Positions 1-10,494 of a DNA stretch of 64,000 nucleotides are shown here, in pieces. Position 1 is the first letter of the stretch. Each line of letters begins with the position of its first letter. Position numbers and translations under genes: made by a program. This DNA comes from Entonaema liquescens. Lineage: Eukaryota > Ascomycota > Sordariomycetes > Xylariales > Xylariaceae. The DNA lies in the NCBI GenBank assembly GCA_902805475.1, contig CADCSX010000002.1, forward strand, positions 3,782,001 through 3,846,000, given 5' to 3'. Below the pieces are notes generated by a model. The model was given only the letters and a program-made list of their open reading frames with translations, had not been told where the DNA came from and ran no database searches.

Positions 1-592
1 CGGGACGGAATAGCAATGCCGATTTTTCCATGATGTATTAACTTCGCCTATTTGACGCAATCCAACAGGTAAATGAACTATAGTAGCTGCAGCTCTCGAG
101 TCCTATACATGTTACCGAACTTGGACTTTTGTATCTACCTGATTTGCCCGAGTTACCCGGTACCATTTACATTCTTCTTGTGCCGAGACGAGTGCTGCGG
201 AACCTTGGATACGACGCCAGTCCGTACCTAATATTCAACTTCCATTCAGGATTCCCCTTTTCAAATCAGTGGTGATAGTTGGTCACTCCAGGCTATGTCC
301 AACTCTGGGCCCAGTCTTTTCAGGGGCTAATGTGCGCCACGTTTCTCTTACATCATGATGAACTTAGTGCCATAGATTCGGGTTGACTCCATCACGGCCA
401 ATAATGCATGGAGTAATTGAGATGAGTTCATTGATTACCTACTGGTTTATCCAAGGGCGCCGCATGAAATGCGATGAAAAGTATACTTATTTGCAACCCC
501 ATAACCATGACAGATCTACGAATACAACATACACAAAACAACATCCGGGTGTTCCTAGGTGTATCATATAGTGTTACCTAAGAGGCGTGAAT
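1..592. other. Intergenic, left edge; no gene recognised
   Basis: No reading frame here resembles a known protein. A 62-codon frame near 383-571 has no supporting features. The right part must hold the promoter of the hydrolase that starts at 593. Confidence 0.6.
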
Positions 593-1597
593 ATGGCAGA
601 TAGGGAAGAAATTCCCACGACAGGGAACAGAACAACGCTTGCAGCATCAATCAAGTCCTTCCTAGATCAGCATCCGCAATTGCGGCTAGGAGGTAAAGAG
701 GACTTCCATACAGAGCGACGGCACCACCTCGAAGTCTTCGGATTCCATAACCTTGATAATGAGAAGCGCGCCCCTATTCATCACGTGCACTTCGACGGCG
801 TCCGAGGTCGTCACGGCACAATCCCAGTGCGGCTCTTCTATCCGCAAAGCTACGACAACAAGAAAAAGCTACCGGCGCTGATTTACTTCCACGGTGGCGG
901 GTACACAGTCGGCAACGTGGACGAATTCGAGAACGGACTGCGTCTACTCGCCGAGGCTGCGGAGATAATCGCCATCGGAGTAGAATACCGTCTAGCGCCG
1001 GAATTCGCATTCCCGACGCAGCTCGACGAGTACGAGGACGTACTCACCTGGGCGCGCGGTCCCGACGGTGCGAAACTCGGGATCGATCCGGACCGCGTGC
1101 TTGGCGGCGGTGACTCCGCGGGCGGTAATATGACGGTCGCGCTGTGTCTGCGACTCCAAGATGACGGGAAGCAGCCGCTCAAAGCGCAGGTCCTGCTGTA
1201 CCCGGAGGCGCGGCTGCCGTTCGATACGCCGGCTGCGGCGGAGAATAACTCCGGGTATTACCTGGAGTGCAACGGGATTTTTAGTTTTGCGGACCACTAC
1301 CTGTCGCGGGCGCCGGACACCGCGTACCCGCCGTCGCACCGCTACGTGTCTCCCGACATGCAGCCCGTTGAAAAGTTAGCTGGGTTACCGCCCGCCGCGG
1401 TGTTCACGTGCGGGTTTGATCCCCTAAGAGATGTGGGGGTCGAGTTCGCGGCGAAGTTGAGGAAGGCGGGGAATCGCGTGGTTTGGCGCCATTATCCGGA
1501 TCTGACACATGGGTTCTTGCAGATGGCGCCGTGGAGTGGGGAGGCGAGGGAAGCGGTGGAGGAGGTGGCGAGGGTGGTGAGGGAGTTGGCTGAGTGA
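593..1597 (+). CDS. Alpha/beta-hydrolase of the hormone-sensitive-lipase (acetyl-hydrolase) family
   Basis: This is a single-exon gene of 334 codons. The frame opens with GTG at 587, so I take the ATG at 593 (MADREEIP). The protein has the HSL-family oxyanion block FHGGGYTVG near residue 99 and the nucleophile elbow GDSAGGN near residue 172. DPLRD near 276 supplies the likely acid and LTHGF near 306 the histidine, so the catalytic triad is complete. I see no signal peptide or membrane span, so a cytosolic esterase or lipase acting on small acyl esters is likely; the substrate cannot be told. Length fits the family (about 310-350 residues). The coding region is clearly more G+C-rich than the flanks, especially at third positions. 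It lies upstream of and on the same strand as the methyltransferase gene, but with a 0.9-kb gap, so no functional link is implied. Confidence 0.85.
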   Translation: MADREEIPTTGNRTTLAASIKSFLDQHPQLRLGGKEDFHTERRHHLEVFGFHNLDNEKRAPIHHVHFDGVRGRHGTIPVRLFYPQSYDNKKKLPALIYFHGGGYTVGNVDEFENGLRLLAEAAEIIAIGVEYRLAPEFAFPTQLDEYEDVLTWARGPDGAKLGIDPDRVLGGGDSAGGNMTVALCLRLQDDGKQPLKAQVLLYPEARLPFDTPAAAENNSGYYLECNGIFSFADHYLSRAPDTAYPPSHRYVSPDMQPVEKLAGLPPAAVFTCGFDPLRDVGVEFAAKLRKAGNRVVWRHYPDLTHGFLQMAPWSGEAREAVEEVARVVRELAE

Positions 1598-2528
1598 TTG
1601 GAGAGGATGTTATATGGGCATACAAAGGGTGGTATATAAGAATATTGGGAATTGGTGTAAGTTAAGGACAAGGGGTTAAATGTTGAGTTTTTAGACCTAC
1701 AGTGCGCAAGAGCTGTTCAAGGTATACTTGTAAATTTATCGACACTAGTATTTTATAAGACAGTACTAGATCACCAAGATGCGTCTAGTCCAAGTTGAAC
1801 GATTGACTGTGTAACCACCAACTCCAAAGCCGGGCGGCTTGTGGCTTGATGCAAACAGATTAGTACCGTTTTGACCCACTTATGTCAAGGTATTATATCT
1901 GATTGGCTAACTCTTCGGCCTCGTACCGCGCATTTCACATTCTAGGCTATCTTCTCTTCGTCTCTTTCATGTCTTCGTCCTGCCTACGCCTAGTTCCTTT
2001 GAAAGCGGCAGGATGCCTAAAATGGATTCATTCCAGTGCTCCATACTGCAATATTCGAACTCGTTTTCTTGGTTCCAGTAATGTTCGATCTATTTTAAAC
2101 ATCATCAGACAGAGCACATTATGTTTATTCTCGTTAGTTCAACCGGTGACCATTCCTAGGAATTATTCGAATTTCTATCCTCACTTCCCCTTGGCTTGCG
2201 CACCTAGTACTCATACGACATATGAACCCATTTCGTTGACTTGACGCTCACTTGGTAAACTTGCACAGCAGCTACCTACTAGGATGCTTACCTGCTATCC
2301 TTTCTTTCTCTATTTTAGCACATAGCACAATTCCATTCAAACTTGCTCCCACATTTGCACCATTGATGCATTGTTCTCCCTTTCTCCCTTTGCTATAAAT
2401 TTGTTTCCACTATCGTCCGACGTAACATTGCAGATGCAGCTCGCTCAATATCTAACGTCACATACTGTGCTGGTACGGTACGTGGATAAGTGTATAGGGG
2501 TTCGATTATTTATACGGTTGGAGCAAGA
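1598..2528. other. Intergenic between hydrolase and methyltransferase
   Basis: I see no supported gene. A 113-codon frame at 1903-2244 begins with TTG and has no recognisable motif. The segment just before 2529 is the presumed 5' region of the methyltransferase gene; an additional short upstream exon cannot be excluded. Confidence 0.5.
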
Positions 2529-5500
2529 ATGGATATAAACCGGGAGGACCTTTCTAGTTGGCAGCATTTCCTGACTACTAACCGGCCCGCTGCTTTTCTT
2601 CCAAAGTCTAGTTTGGGCCATGATCCAACACTATTCGAGCCTGAAGCTTCACCTTCGTATAATACTGCTATTATTCCAAGTATAGAGGAGGATAATGTAA
2701 ATGGCCTAAGAGACAACCCGTCTAATGTCCATGTTTATGAATACGGGTCAAATCAAGTCGATAATAATTATTCGCACCAACAGCTGACTACCTATGCTAC
2801 GAAGTCAGATACATCCTCAACCGAGCTAGAAGAGCATCCTTATGAAGGCCATGAAACGGCTCCAGATCTCCCTACCGTAAACACGCCTAAGGAGAGACCT
2901 ATAATTGTAGAAATTCCCCAGTCGACTCTGACACAGCCTAGATCCCTTTTCCAAGGTTACAGTCCACCTTACCCGCAGGTAAAGGAAACAGATGCTTTGT
3001 TAGCCCTATCCGAAACAGCAAGAATAAATCAGTCCTTAGAAGAATACGTCGAATTCGATCTTCAGGACTTTTCCATATATCTCGACTCCGAGCTTTACCC
3101 TTGTGAACTAAGGTCTCTGCAGCATCTCGCAACTCGACAAGCTTCCGATAGTTTTTACTTCGACGGTACCCTCGTCTGTGGTGAACAACGATTTTATCTT
3201 AATAAAGTACCTTTCCGACAGCTCCCAATTGGAAATTATGGTAGCGAAGAACATAGTATAGGCGATCAAATCTGGATACGCTCGGAACTGAACGAGGAAA
3301 GGGGACATGAAATTTACTATAAATTAAAGACTCCTTCCTGCGAGTATATAAGATTCTACGAGCCATTCCTCTGGATTGCTGATCTTACGAAGCATGTGCT
3401 CGACTATTGCAACTATCTAAAAGAAGATGGCCGTAGGGCAGTTTTATATGACTTTAAGTTCGATTTTGGCAGATGGGTCCTACAAACGCATAAGGAGTCG
3501 GCTGTATTTGAACGATGGTATCTTGCGAACCGGGAAACGACTTTCGAGGGGCCATCAATGCTAATATTGACTTTATCTGGAAAGAAGCCCACGGTTTGGA
3601 TCGAACAATCGTCTCTTGGCATCGATTTTGGGCTGAGGTCAGAACATTCGACCGATATAAGCCTAATATCGCGATAAGCGAAGACATATTTGATGAAGAC
3701 ACCAAAATAGATCACAGACGTCCTAGGCCGCGAAAAAAAGGCCAAGTATCGCCGACAATTGTGACGCCATATGCTTACAACCTATTCTCTCATATGATAT
3801 TCGGGAACGTTCTTAGAGAAGTGAAACCGTTGGCGTCGGTTGAGAGAAAGAGAGAAGCCTTTTTGCAGGCTAGCCGTCCAACTGATAAGACCAGCACACC
3901 TGCGACCAAGAGAAACGCCCATGACCGCGAATCGTTTATTGAGTCGATTAGAGAGGGGGATGTCATCTCTACAAGGCCAGACGATGAGAATACTGATACA
4001 CAATGGCAGAAGCAAAAGTCAATGCATTATGAAGGGGAACACTTGTGGTTTGGTCTTGTACAGAAGATTCATCGGTGGGCCAGAGGGAAGTATTATTTCG
4101 ACGTAATCTGGCTATATCAACCGATGGATACTCCCTGTGGCATTATGAAGTATCCCTGGAGTAACGAGCTGTTCTTATCCAACAATTGCACGTGCCACCA
4201 CGACACAGCGAGGGTAAAGGCAGACCAGATTCTCTCGACGCATGACGTGGAGTGGTTTGGGAACCCTTCTACGTCGGCGGAGTTCTTCGTTCGCCAAACA
4301 TATCTTTCTGATGATTGCCGATGGACTACTTTAAAGAGGGAACACCTTACTTGTGAGGAAGATCGATTCCACGAGACAACATCTTACAATGTTGGAGATG
4401 CGGTTCTTGTTGAAACCGACCCGAAGGCATTGAAGCTAGAGACCTTTATTATAGAGGCACTCTTTGATGAGGGTAAGAGACGCTACGCTAGATTAAGAAA
4501 GCTCCTACGGCGGAAAGATGTAGATAAGGACGCCCCCGATTCGCCTCCTAACGAAGTCGTTTATACAAACCAACTTGTAGAGGTTTCATATAAGAGGATA
4601 TTTCGCCATTGTCTAGTGAGGGCATTTCAACCTGAGGAAACGATACCTAGCCCTTACAATTTTAATGGGACTGGTAATCTCTTCTTTATGACACATCAGG
4701 AGGTCGAGAGTGAAGGAGGCCAGTTAGCTTATATTCCTCTTAATCCAAACTTAGCGCACAACCTACGAATGGGGTTTGATCCTGCTCAAGGGCATCGGTC
4801 ACAAAAACTACAGGGGCTTGATCTATTTTGTGGTGGCGGAAGTCTTGGACGGGGTCTAGAGGATGGCGGGGCCATTGAGATGCGCTGGATTAACGACATC
4901 TGGAGCGAGGCCATTCACACATATATGGCGAACTGCGAGCCGGACATACATACCCCTTTTCTAGGTTCAGTTGACGATCTTCTACTTCGAGCAATGCAGG
5001 GTAACGACGGAAAGGTGCCTCAGCCTGGGGATGTCCAATTTATCTCTGCCGGTTCGCCTTGTCCGGGATTTTCTCTACTCACCCCTGACCGGACCACGAA
5101 TGATCAACGAAAGAATCAGTCGCTTGTTGCTTCTTTCGCCTCTTTTATCGACTTATACCGCCCCTACTACGGGATACTAGAGAACGTACCGCAAATGGTA
5201 AATTCGAAAAACTTTCGCGACGCATGTCCTTTCTCTCAACTGGTCTGCGCGCTTGTCGGTTTAGGTTATCAGGTTCAGATTATGTTCCTGGACGCATGGT
5301 CTTTTGGTGCGCCACAGTCTCGAAGCCGGGTATTTCTTGTCTTTAGTGCTCCTGGCTTCCGAATGCCCAAGGTACCAGCGTCGTCTCACTCGCATCCGCC
5401 CGGTACGAAGTTGACGAAGCTTGGCGAAATGTCTTGTGGGCGGCCTTTTGACAGTAGGATACTCTCGCCAACTCCCTTTAAATACACTAGTGTGAAGGAT

Positions 5501-6385
5501 TCCGTTGGAGATCTACCTGACATCCGCGACGCCAAGCCGGATTTCTGTGTTGGCTTCCCCGACCATCGACTTTCTAACGGCTTTACGCCTCCTATAAGAA
5601 AGCAGCTGTCCCTTATTCCTATCCAGCCATGGGGCATGAACTTTAGCAAGGCCTGGTATGGTAGACCAGGGATGCCTCCCGTGCTGAGCGAGTCCGATCG
5701 TCATCATTTGTATCCCCCTGTGCCTTCGGAGAGAGTCATGAGACCATCTAGAGGCTGGGGTCGTATTCACCCAAACGGCTTGTTCAATACCATCGCTACA
5801 AAGTGTCCTCCGACAGATGCGCGCATAGGCAATATAAATCACTGGCAGCAGAGTCGTCCGATAACCATCATGGAGATCAGACGAGCCCAAGGCTTTCCTG
5901 ATGAGGAGTTAATTATTGGTACACCAGCTACTCAATGGCGCATCGTCGGCAATAGTGTCGCGCGGCAGGTATCAGTCGCTCTCGGCCTCGTCGTCCGGGA
6001 AGCCTGGCACGGAACCCTTTTCGACGAGCCTCATCTACTGCAAACCGGACTGGCTTCGGTTTCAGAGGAATTGATGTGCACAGCCGAGGGGACAACAAGT
6101 CCCAACCTAGTTACGACCCTAGATGGCCTAGAGGATGTTAGAAAAGTTGATATACACTCGCCCAGCTCTAGTATGCCATCCACGGATCCACTCTTGGCGC
6201 CTACTTCTCTTCGGAATTCTCTCTCGCCTACCCCTATAACGACGGATTCGGTTGATTTCTCTGATGGCGGGGAGGGTAGTCGGAAGAGACCCCCGCTTTA
6301 TATTGAGACGCTAACTAAGAGGCGACGGCTCTATGAAACCTATGAGGAAACAATAGAGAGGTCTGTGGTAATGGAGCATTCATAA
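2529..6385 (+). CDS. dim-2: DIM-2-type DNA (cytosine-5) methyltransferase, interrupted by a single-base frame break
   Basis: This is a fungal maintenance/de novo DNA methyltransferase of the DIM-2 class, which methylates RIP-mutated repeats in Neurospora. The first frame starts at GTG (2490), so the ATG at 2529 (MDINREDLSSW) is the sensible start. It reads to a stop at 3677; the rest continues in the -1 frame to 6385. The N-terminal part resembles the targeting region (FERW-type segment). A BAH domain follows (about 4393-4690, YNVGDAVLVE onward). The catalytic domain has motif I LDLFCGGGSLGRG, motif IV AGSPCPGFS with the catalytic Cys, motif VI GILENVPQMV, motif VIII QSRSRVFLVF and motif X VGNSVARQ. 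SPCPGFS rather than a PCQ-type loop and the BAH domain favour DIM-2 over RID. The span of 3857 nt lacks one base of a whole number of codons (1285 aa if one base is restored). The break lies between about 3517 and 3545, next to GGG and AAA runs. Confidence 0.88.
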
Positions 6386-6814
6386 TGAAATTAGTATCTT
6401 TACTATTACGTAGTATAAGAGGCATTGCTACATGATTTATTAGATTGGGACTTTACACATTAGTGCATATGTCAATATTAAGTGCGAGTGATAGATCTAT
6501 CAATCCATTGTTGAGTCCTTCTTTGCATTCATTAGCAATATAATGTGAGGACTCTCAACTCGTGTCACGCATAAAGTGAATGTTGGAAATAGCAGCTTTC
6601 CTGTTGTGTAGTGATAATGATATATTAATGGTTGCTTCTCATTATCATGAGAACGTGGAACTAACTATTCCTCGTCCTGACTAAATCCACCCGTCTCCTA
6701 AACTCAGTAATAATAGTGTAGAGTAGCCTTAGGTATTCCTCTGGGGGCAGATATAGGTGGCTAAGCCGCCATTAATCAGATAGCAAATATTCAGGACTGC
6801 ACGGTGGCAATTCC
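6386..6814. other. Intergenic; contains a sequence also found near 7.8 kb
   Basis: No gene is seen. About 6575-6615 (AGTGAATG... TAGCAG... CTG.TGT) resembles 7763-7803. Both lie on the 3' side of related minus-strand genes (6815-7234 and 8204-8866), as expected if a gene plus its 3' flank was duplicated. Confidence 0.45.
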
Positions 6815-7234
6815 TCATGCTTTCCCGCTCCGAGCCGCCCACCACTCAAACCAGTTACCCTGAAACAAATGGTACGAGCCCCCATCCTGAATCTCAATAG
6901 AGAAAGTGAGAATATCAGGGACCTGAAAGAGTACAGGCCAGAAGACAGGACTGCCAAAGGTCGCCGTGTTTGGACGAGTATAGAAAAAGGCATGCAGGTG
7001 TTCAATATACAGCAATTGCAGAGGCCAACCCAAGGCCAGGAAATGACGATGGCCCCTTAGACACTTAGTCACCTGTTCCTTAATGTCTCCCACAGCGATG
7101 CTTGTCTCATCACCGATTCTGCGCAATGTATCCCGCTGCACAGACGGGCTCATCCCGGCGAATTGTGATATTTTGATAAGGAGGGTTTGGTGGTACTCCT
7201 CGGCTATAGTTCTTGGCATGATGGTGGGCGCCAT
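6815..7234 (-). CDS. Small unrecognised protein, family member 1 (NWFEWW), probably 3'-truncated
   Basis: This 139-residue frame starts at an ATG (7234). I do not recognise the family. It shares blocks with the proteins at 8204-8866 and 9880-10494: SPSVQRDTL near the start, a central CLRGHRHFLAL matching VLNRHALFLTL and VLEDHVVFLTM, and a terminal GNWFEWW matching KNWFQWI and GNWLEWW. It has no signal peptide and no cysteine pattern. Unlike the other two it stops a few residues after NWFEWW. Just downstream another frame reads SPEYLLSD, close to VLEYQLSD at the equivalent place in the third protein, so the 3' end looks frame-shifted or decayed. The three genes face the same way, suggesting tandem duplication followed by divergence. 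Confidence 0.55.
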   Translation of the reverse strand: MAPTIMPRTIAEEYHQTLLIKISQFAGMSPSVQRDTLRRIGDETSIAVGDIKEQVTKCLRGHRHFLALGWPLQLLYIEHLHAFFYTRPNTATFGSPVFWPVLFQVPDILTFSIEIQDGGSYHLFQGNWFEWWAARSGKA

Positions 7235-8203
7235 TTCTTCGCTGGCGTTAGGAAGACCGAGATGCTTGCGCAGCTGATATGAAGATAAAGATGGTAGACT
7301 GGTGTGTAAGGATTTTTCTCCAAGGGTGTTCTTTTGTGGAAAAGGGGTTGTTGGTTTAGGAGGTGTTGAAGAAAGAATTGTTTTCGAGAGACCATCAACG
7401 CTTTATAAATAATTTGCTCCCCGGATAGAATCGTAAGTAGTTTGAAACTTTCCCGTAGTTACCTATTCTAGCTCGTAATCTATTCAGTACCAATATTGAA
7501 TCACAAGTGTAGCGTGAAGGTGACTGACTATTTTTGTGCACATATTCAGTGATTAACGCTGGCGCTTTAGAGCAATACTTGTGTTTATAAGCATATGGCT
7601 GTCTAAATTGGTAGTGACTTACGCATGAACTAAGGTCTCATGAATTTGACCTCGTTAGTTACCGAGAAGAGAACTTAACTACCTACCTAGGTAGGGGGGG
7701 TACATTTTGAGGAACTGAATATTAATTTGAATGTTAGAGAGCATCTGATGTATGTTAAACGCAGAGTGAATGATAGAAGTAGCAGTTTTGCTGCTGTATA
7801 ATAACTGTGTAGTAAAAGTGATCTATTAACGCTTAACTCTCTACTCTCTGTCGAGGTCTCCGCACCCCCTTATTCTAGAGCCCCTATAGCTCTATCTTTA
7901 TTCTAGCCTAGTTCCAACTATTCCCTGACATTGAAGCTACAAGCCTCCATATCTCAGAAACAAGGCAGCAGATATGATTGGGCTAGACTTAAACTCAAAG
8001 TCAGTCTTTAAACGGGTTTAGTTCTGTGAACTAAATTAAACCATTGACTACGGTGGAATAGAGGACGCTTCAACTACAAACGACATCTATCAGTTAACCA
8101 AGGTACAAATATATAATTTCCAAATAGCCGTCACCATAGTTTCTCATGAATTAAAGATCGACTAACTTTATTAAAGATATATAGGCGGTAACCCCAAGCA
8201 TGA
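7235..8203. other. Intergenic; TAGG-type palindromes and duplicated flank
   Basis: No gene is seen. At about 7680-7700 there is a CTACCTACCTAGGTAGG palindrome followed by a G run. The stretch near 7763-7803 resembles 6575-6615. Confidence 0.45.
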
Positions 8204-8866
8204 CTAATTACCGTGATGATTTCTATGGCGCCTTCGACTCTCGCCACGACTACTACCATGGTGACTACTCTGATGGCGACTGGCCTCGGCTTGCCAATAT
8301 TCAGGCTGGAGTCTAAACTGACTACCTAATGGTGGTAATTGGATCCGTGGCGGGATTTGATGCTGTGGCTGTATAGATGGAAGTTCTAATTGATCATCTG
8401 GTGGTGGGACCATGCATTGATACTGAAGAATGTGATACTGAAGAAATTGCTCTTCATACGGCGTCATATCCCGGGTGCATTTCTCATGGTTTTCTCCTAT
8501 CCACTGGAACCAATTCTTTTGACCTGCTTTAGTGAACTGCCCGCTGCGAGTGGTCTGGATAAATTGGGTGATGAATGGGCACATGAATAATGTCTTCGCG
8601 TTATCCCTGGGCGGGATATCTAGCCCACGGTTTGCGTCGTACATTTGGCTAGCATAGAACTCTTGTTCGTCCCGTGTTAACGTCAGAAAAAGAGCGTGAC
8701 GATTCAGGACGATCGGTAGGTCGGTTTCTGGATGTTCAGATATTTCGCATCGACGGATCTTATCTAGCTGCGCCGGCTTTGATTGCCGACTAAATACCGG
8801 TATCCTGTTCCGTAAATAATGGGTATCACGCCTGGCATCCGCATGAAGGACATATCTAGACTCCAT
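8204..8866 (-). CDS. Small unrecognised protein, family member 2 (NWFQWI)
   Basis: This is a 220-residue single frame starting at an ATG (8866). It is of unknown function and is the longest of three tandem relatives. A conserved block VLNRHALFLTL lies near residues 53-63. A second region has FITQFIQTTR followed by KNWFQWI (about residues 98-124), matching VAQYVRTTR and GNWLEWW of the third protein. After that comes LQYHILQYQCMVPPP, matching MHVLEYQLSDQLPLP. The tail is proline-rich and then His/Ser/Arg-rich (HQSSHHGSSRGESRRRHR), and so is the tail of the third protein. There is no signal peptide or transmembrane segment. The basic His/Arg tail could bind nucleic acid or another polyanion, but that is only a guess. 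Conservation of blocks between divergent copies supports real coding. Confidence 0.6.
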   Translation of the reverse strand: MESRYVLHADARRDTHYLRNRIPVFSRQSKPAQLDKIRRCEISEHPETDLPIVLNRHALFLTLTRDEQEFYASQMYDANRGLDIPPRDNAKTLFMCPFITQFIQTTRSGQFTKAGQKNWFQWIGENHEKCTRDMTPYEEQFLQYHILQYQCMVPPPDDQLELPSIQPQHQIPPRIQLPPLGSQFRLQPEYWQAEASRHQSSHHGSSRGESRRRHRNHHGN

Positions 8867-9541
8867 ACTGTGCCGTTGAAAAGTAGGTAGTGAACCCGGG
8901 GAGGTGTGACTGATATGTATGATGCGACGGGGCTTCCCACTGCTGATGCACCGAAAACGATGAGACAGATAGAGGGTTGCTGATGTTTTGCCGTCTTGAG
9001 TTTTGGGGAAGGAAATATGTAGGTGGTTTAGGGAGTGGTTAAGGAATCCCCTCGGGAAGCCGTCGATGTGTATAAATATTTTTTCTTAGCAATATGGATC
9101 GTAGGAGTCGGTTGTTCATTAGGGCTTCCATCCAGTTGATGGTTACTATAGCAGCATCAGTGAATATCCCTTCTCATACCGGCTCGTGTTAACCATGATT
9201 TACTCTTAATCATGTGAAAGACTCAGGAGGGCATAGCTACCCAGCTTTGGAACAAACCAAAGGCCGCGAATAGAGAATATAGTGTTTCTATCGGATTTAT
9301 CCCAGATATAGTCACAATATTAAGTATGTAATGTTGTTGTTTTGATTGTAGTATCACTAATAAAGAACAGATGGGAAAGGGTTGGAGGTTTTCTACCGCA
9401 GAGCAATTTTCAAGCTCGTAATTACCTAGGTACCTATCATCACGAACAGCATACTCCCCCACTTACAAATACTATCGGTTACTTATAAGTTTCAAATAAT
9501 TGAGTGGATGTGACGGATTCTTTGATTATTGATGTTATAAG
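8867..9541. other. Intergenic
   Basis: I see no supported gene. A frame at 9223-9462 has no recognisable features. Confidence 0.45.
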
Positions 9542-9793
9542 TTAGAGCTTTGGTGCGATGGGACTGTGAAGTGTTTGAAGGCGGCTATCACCAACATGAA
9601 TAGGCTCGGATTGGGAAATGATTAGAACTAGAAGCTCCAATAAGCGCACGGAAGAAATATTATTCACATTTACGTCATTTGAAGTTGACCTTTCGTTCAT
9701 TTGGAAAGATAAATATATTGTATAAGGGTAAAGAGCAGTTAAGATACCTAATAGTAGGCACGTCGCAAGAACGCCGAGTCTCTGGCTTGACAT
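9542..9793 (-). CDS. Possible 83-residue membrane or secreted peptide, doubtful
   Basis: This short frame starts at an ATG (9793). The N-terminus, with a run such as LGVLATCLLLGILTALYPY, could be a signal peptide or a membrane anchor. The rest is polar and contains no cysteines, so it is not a typical cysteine-rich effector. It sits between the second and third members of the local small-protein family but shares none of their blocks. Chance cannot be excluded at this length. Confidence 0.25.
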   Translation of the reverse strand: MSSQRLGVLATCLLLGILTALYPYTIYLSFQMNERSTSNDVNVNNISSVRLLELLVLIISQSEPIHVGDSRLQTLHSPIAPKL

Positions 9794-9879
9794 TCCATGC
9801 CTGGAGCGTTCGAGGCATCTAGCTCCAGGGCTCGGATGGAGTGAAGAATGTTATATACTAATCTCGTTAACATTACCTA

Positions 9880-10494
9880 TCAGCTTCTATAATCCCTTGT
9901 CCTACTCTGGTGGCTCCTATGGTGGCTAGCTCCTTGATTTCCCCCATCATCCCGCTCTAACTCAAACAACCGCCACTGTTCAGGGTTTTGTATTGGTGGG
10001 AGCTCTTGCGATGGCAACGGTAGTTGGTCAGATAGCTGGTACTCAAGCACATGCATGCGCATACCCCGTGCCCCAATCCCTGGATTTGGGTTAACGTTGG
10101 GATCAAGACGGTGACGCAACCACCACTCGAGCCAGTTGCCGTGCTCTTCCGGGCGGTATAAACGTGTGCGGGTTGTGCGAACGTATTGCGCAACGTTGTT
10201 CATCAAAAATAAGTGTGACATACTACTACCAAACGCCATGAATTGGCTGACGAAGTGAAGCTGGGAGCTGGGTGACATTGTCAGGAATACAACATGGTCT
10301 TCGAGAACCCGCAATCTCTTGGCCCGAAGCCAGTAGTCCCCGACATTATATCTTGCCATTTGTAAAACCATAGACAGCTTCCGAAGCTGGTGAGGTTCAT
10401 CCATGCTACGAAAGCGAGTTACACTCGTGGACAACAAATTGAGGACTTGTTGAGCTTGATTTATGGAAGGCATTGCTGGGAGAGAAGCCGCCAT
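9880..10494 (-). CDS. Small unrecognised protein, family member 3 (NWLEWW)
   Basis: This is a 204-residue single frame beginning at an ATG (10494). It is the best-preserved of the three local relatives for comparison. Blocks in order: MDEPHQLRKL near residue 31 (compare SPSVQRDTL in member 1), NVGDYWLRAK (compare AVGDIKEQV), VLEDHVVFLTM near residue 64, VAQYVRTTR near 102, GNWLEWW near 120, MHVLEYQLSDQLPLPSQ near 148, and a His/Ser/Arg tail GASHHRSHQSRTRDYRS. It is rich in Leu, Arg, Met and aromatic residues and probably forms a small helical globular domain. No signal peptide, transmembrane span or known catalytic motif is visible. I cannot assign a function. Confidence 0.6.
   Translation of the reverse strand: MAASLPAMPSINQAQQVLNLLSTSVTRFRSMDEPHQLRKLSMVLQMARYNVGDYWLRAKRLRVLEDHVVFLTMSPSSQLHFVSQFMAFGSSMSHLFLMNNVAQYVRTTRTRLYRPEEHGNWLEWWLRHRLDPNVNPNPGIGARGMRMHVLEYQLSDQLPLPSQELPPIQNPEQWRLFELERDDGGNQGASHHRSHQSRTRDYRS

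Noticed and set aside
1903..2244. 113-codon plus-strand frame
   Set aside because: It starts with TTG, has no motif, and lies in an AT-rich intergenic region.
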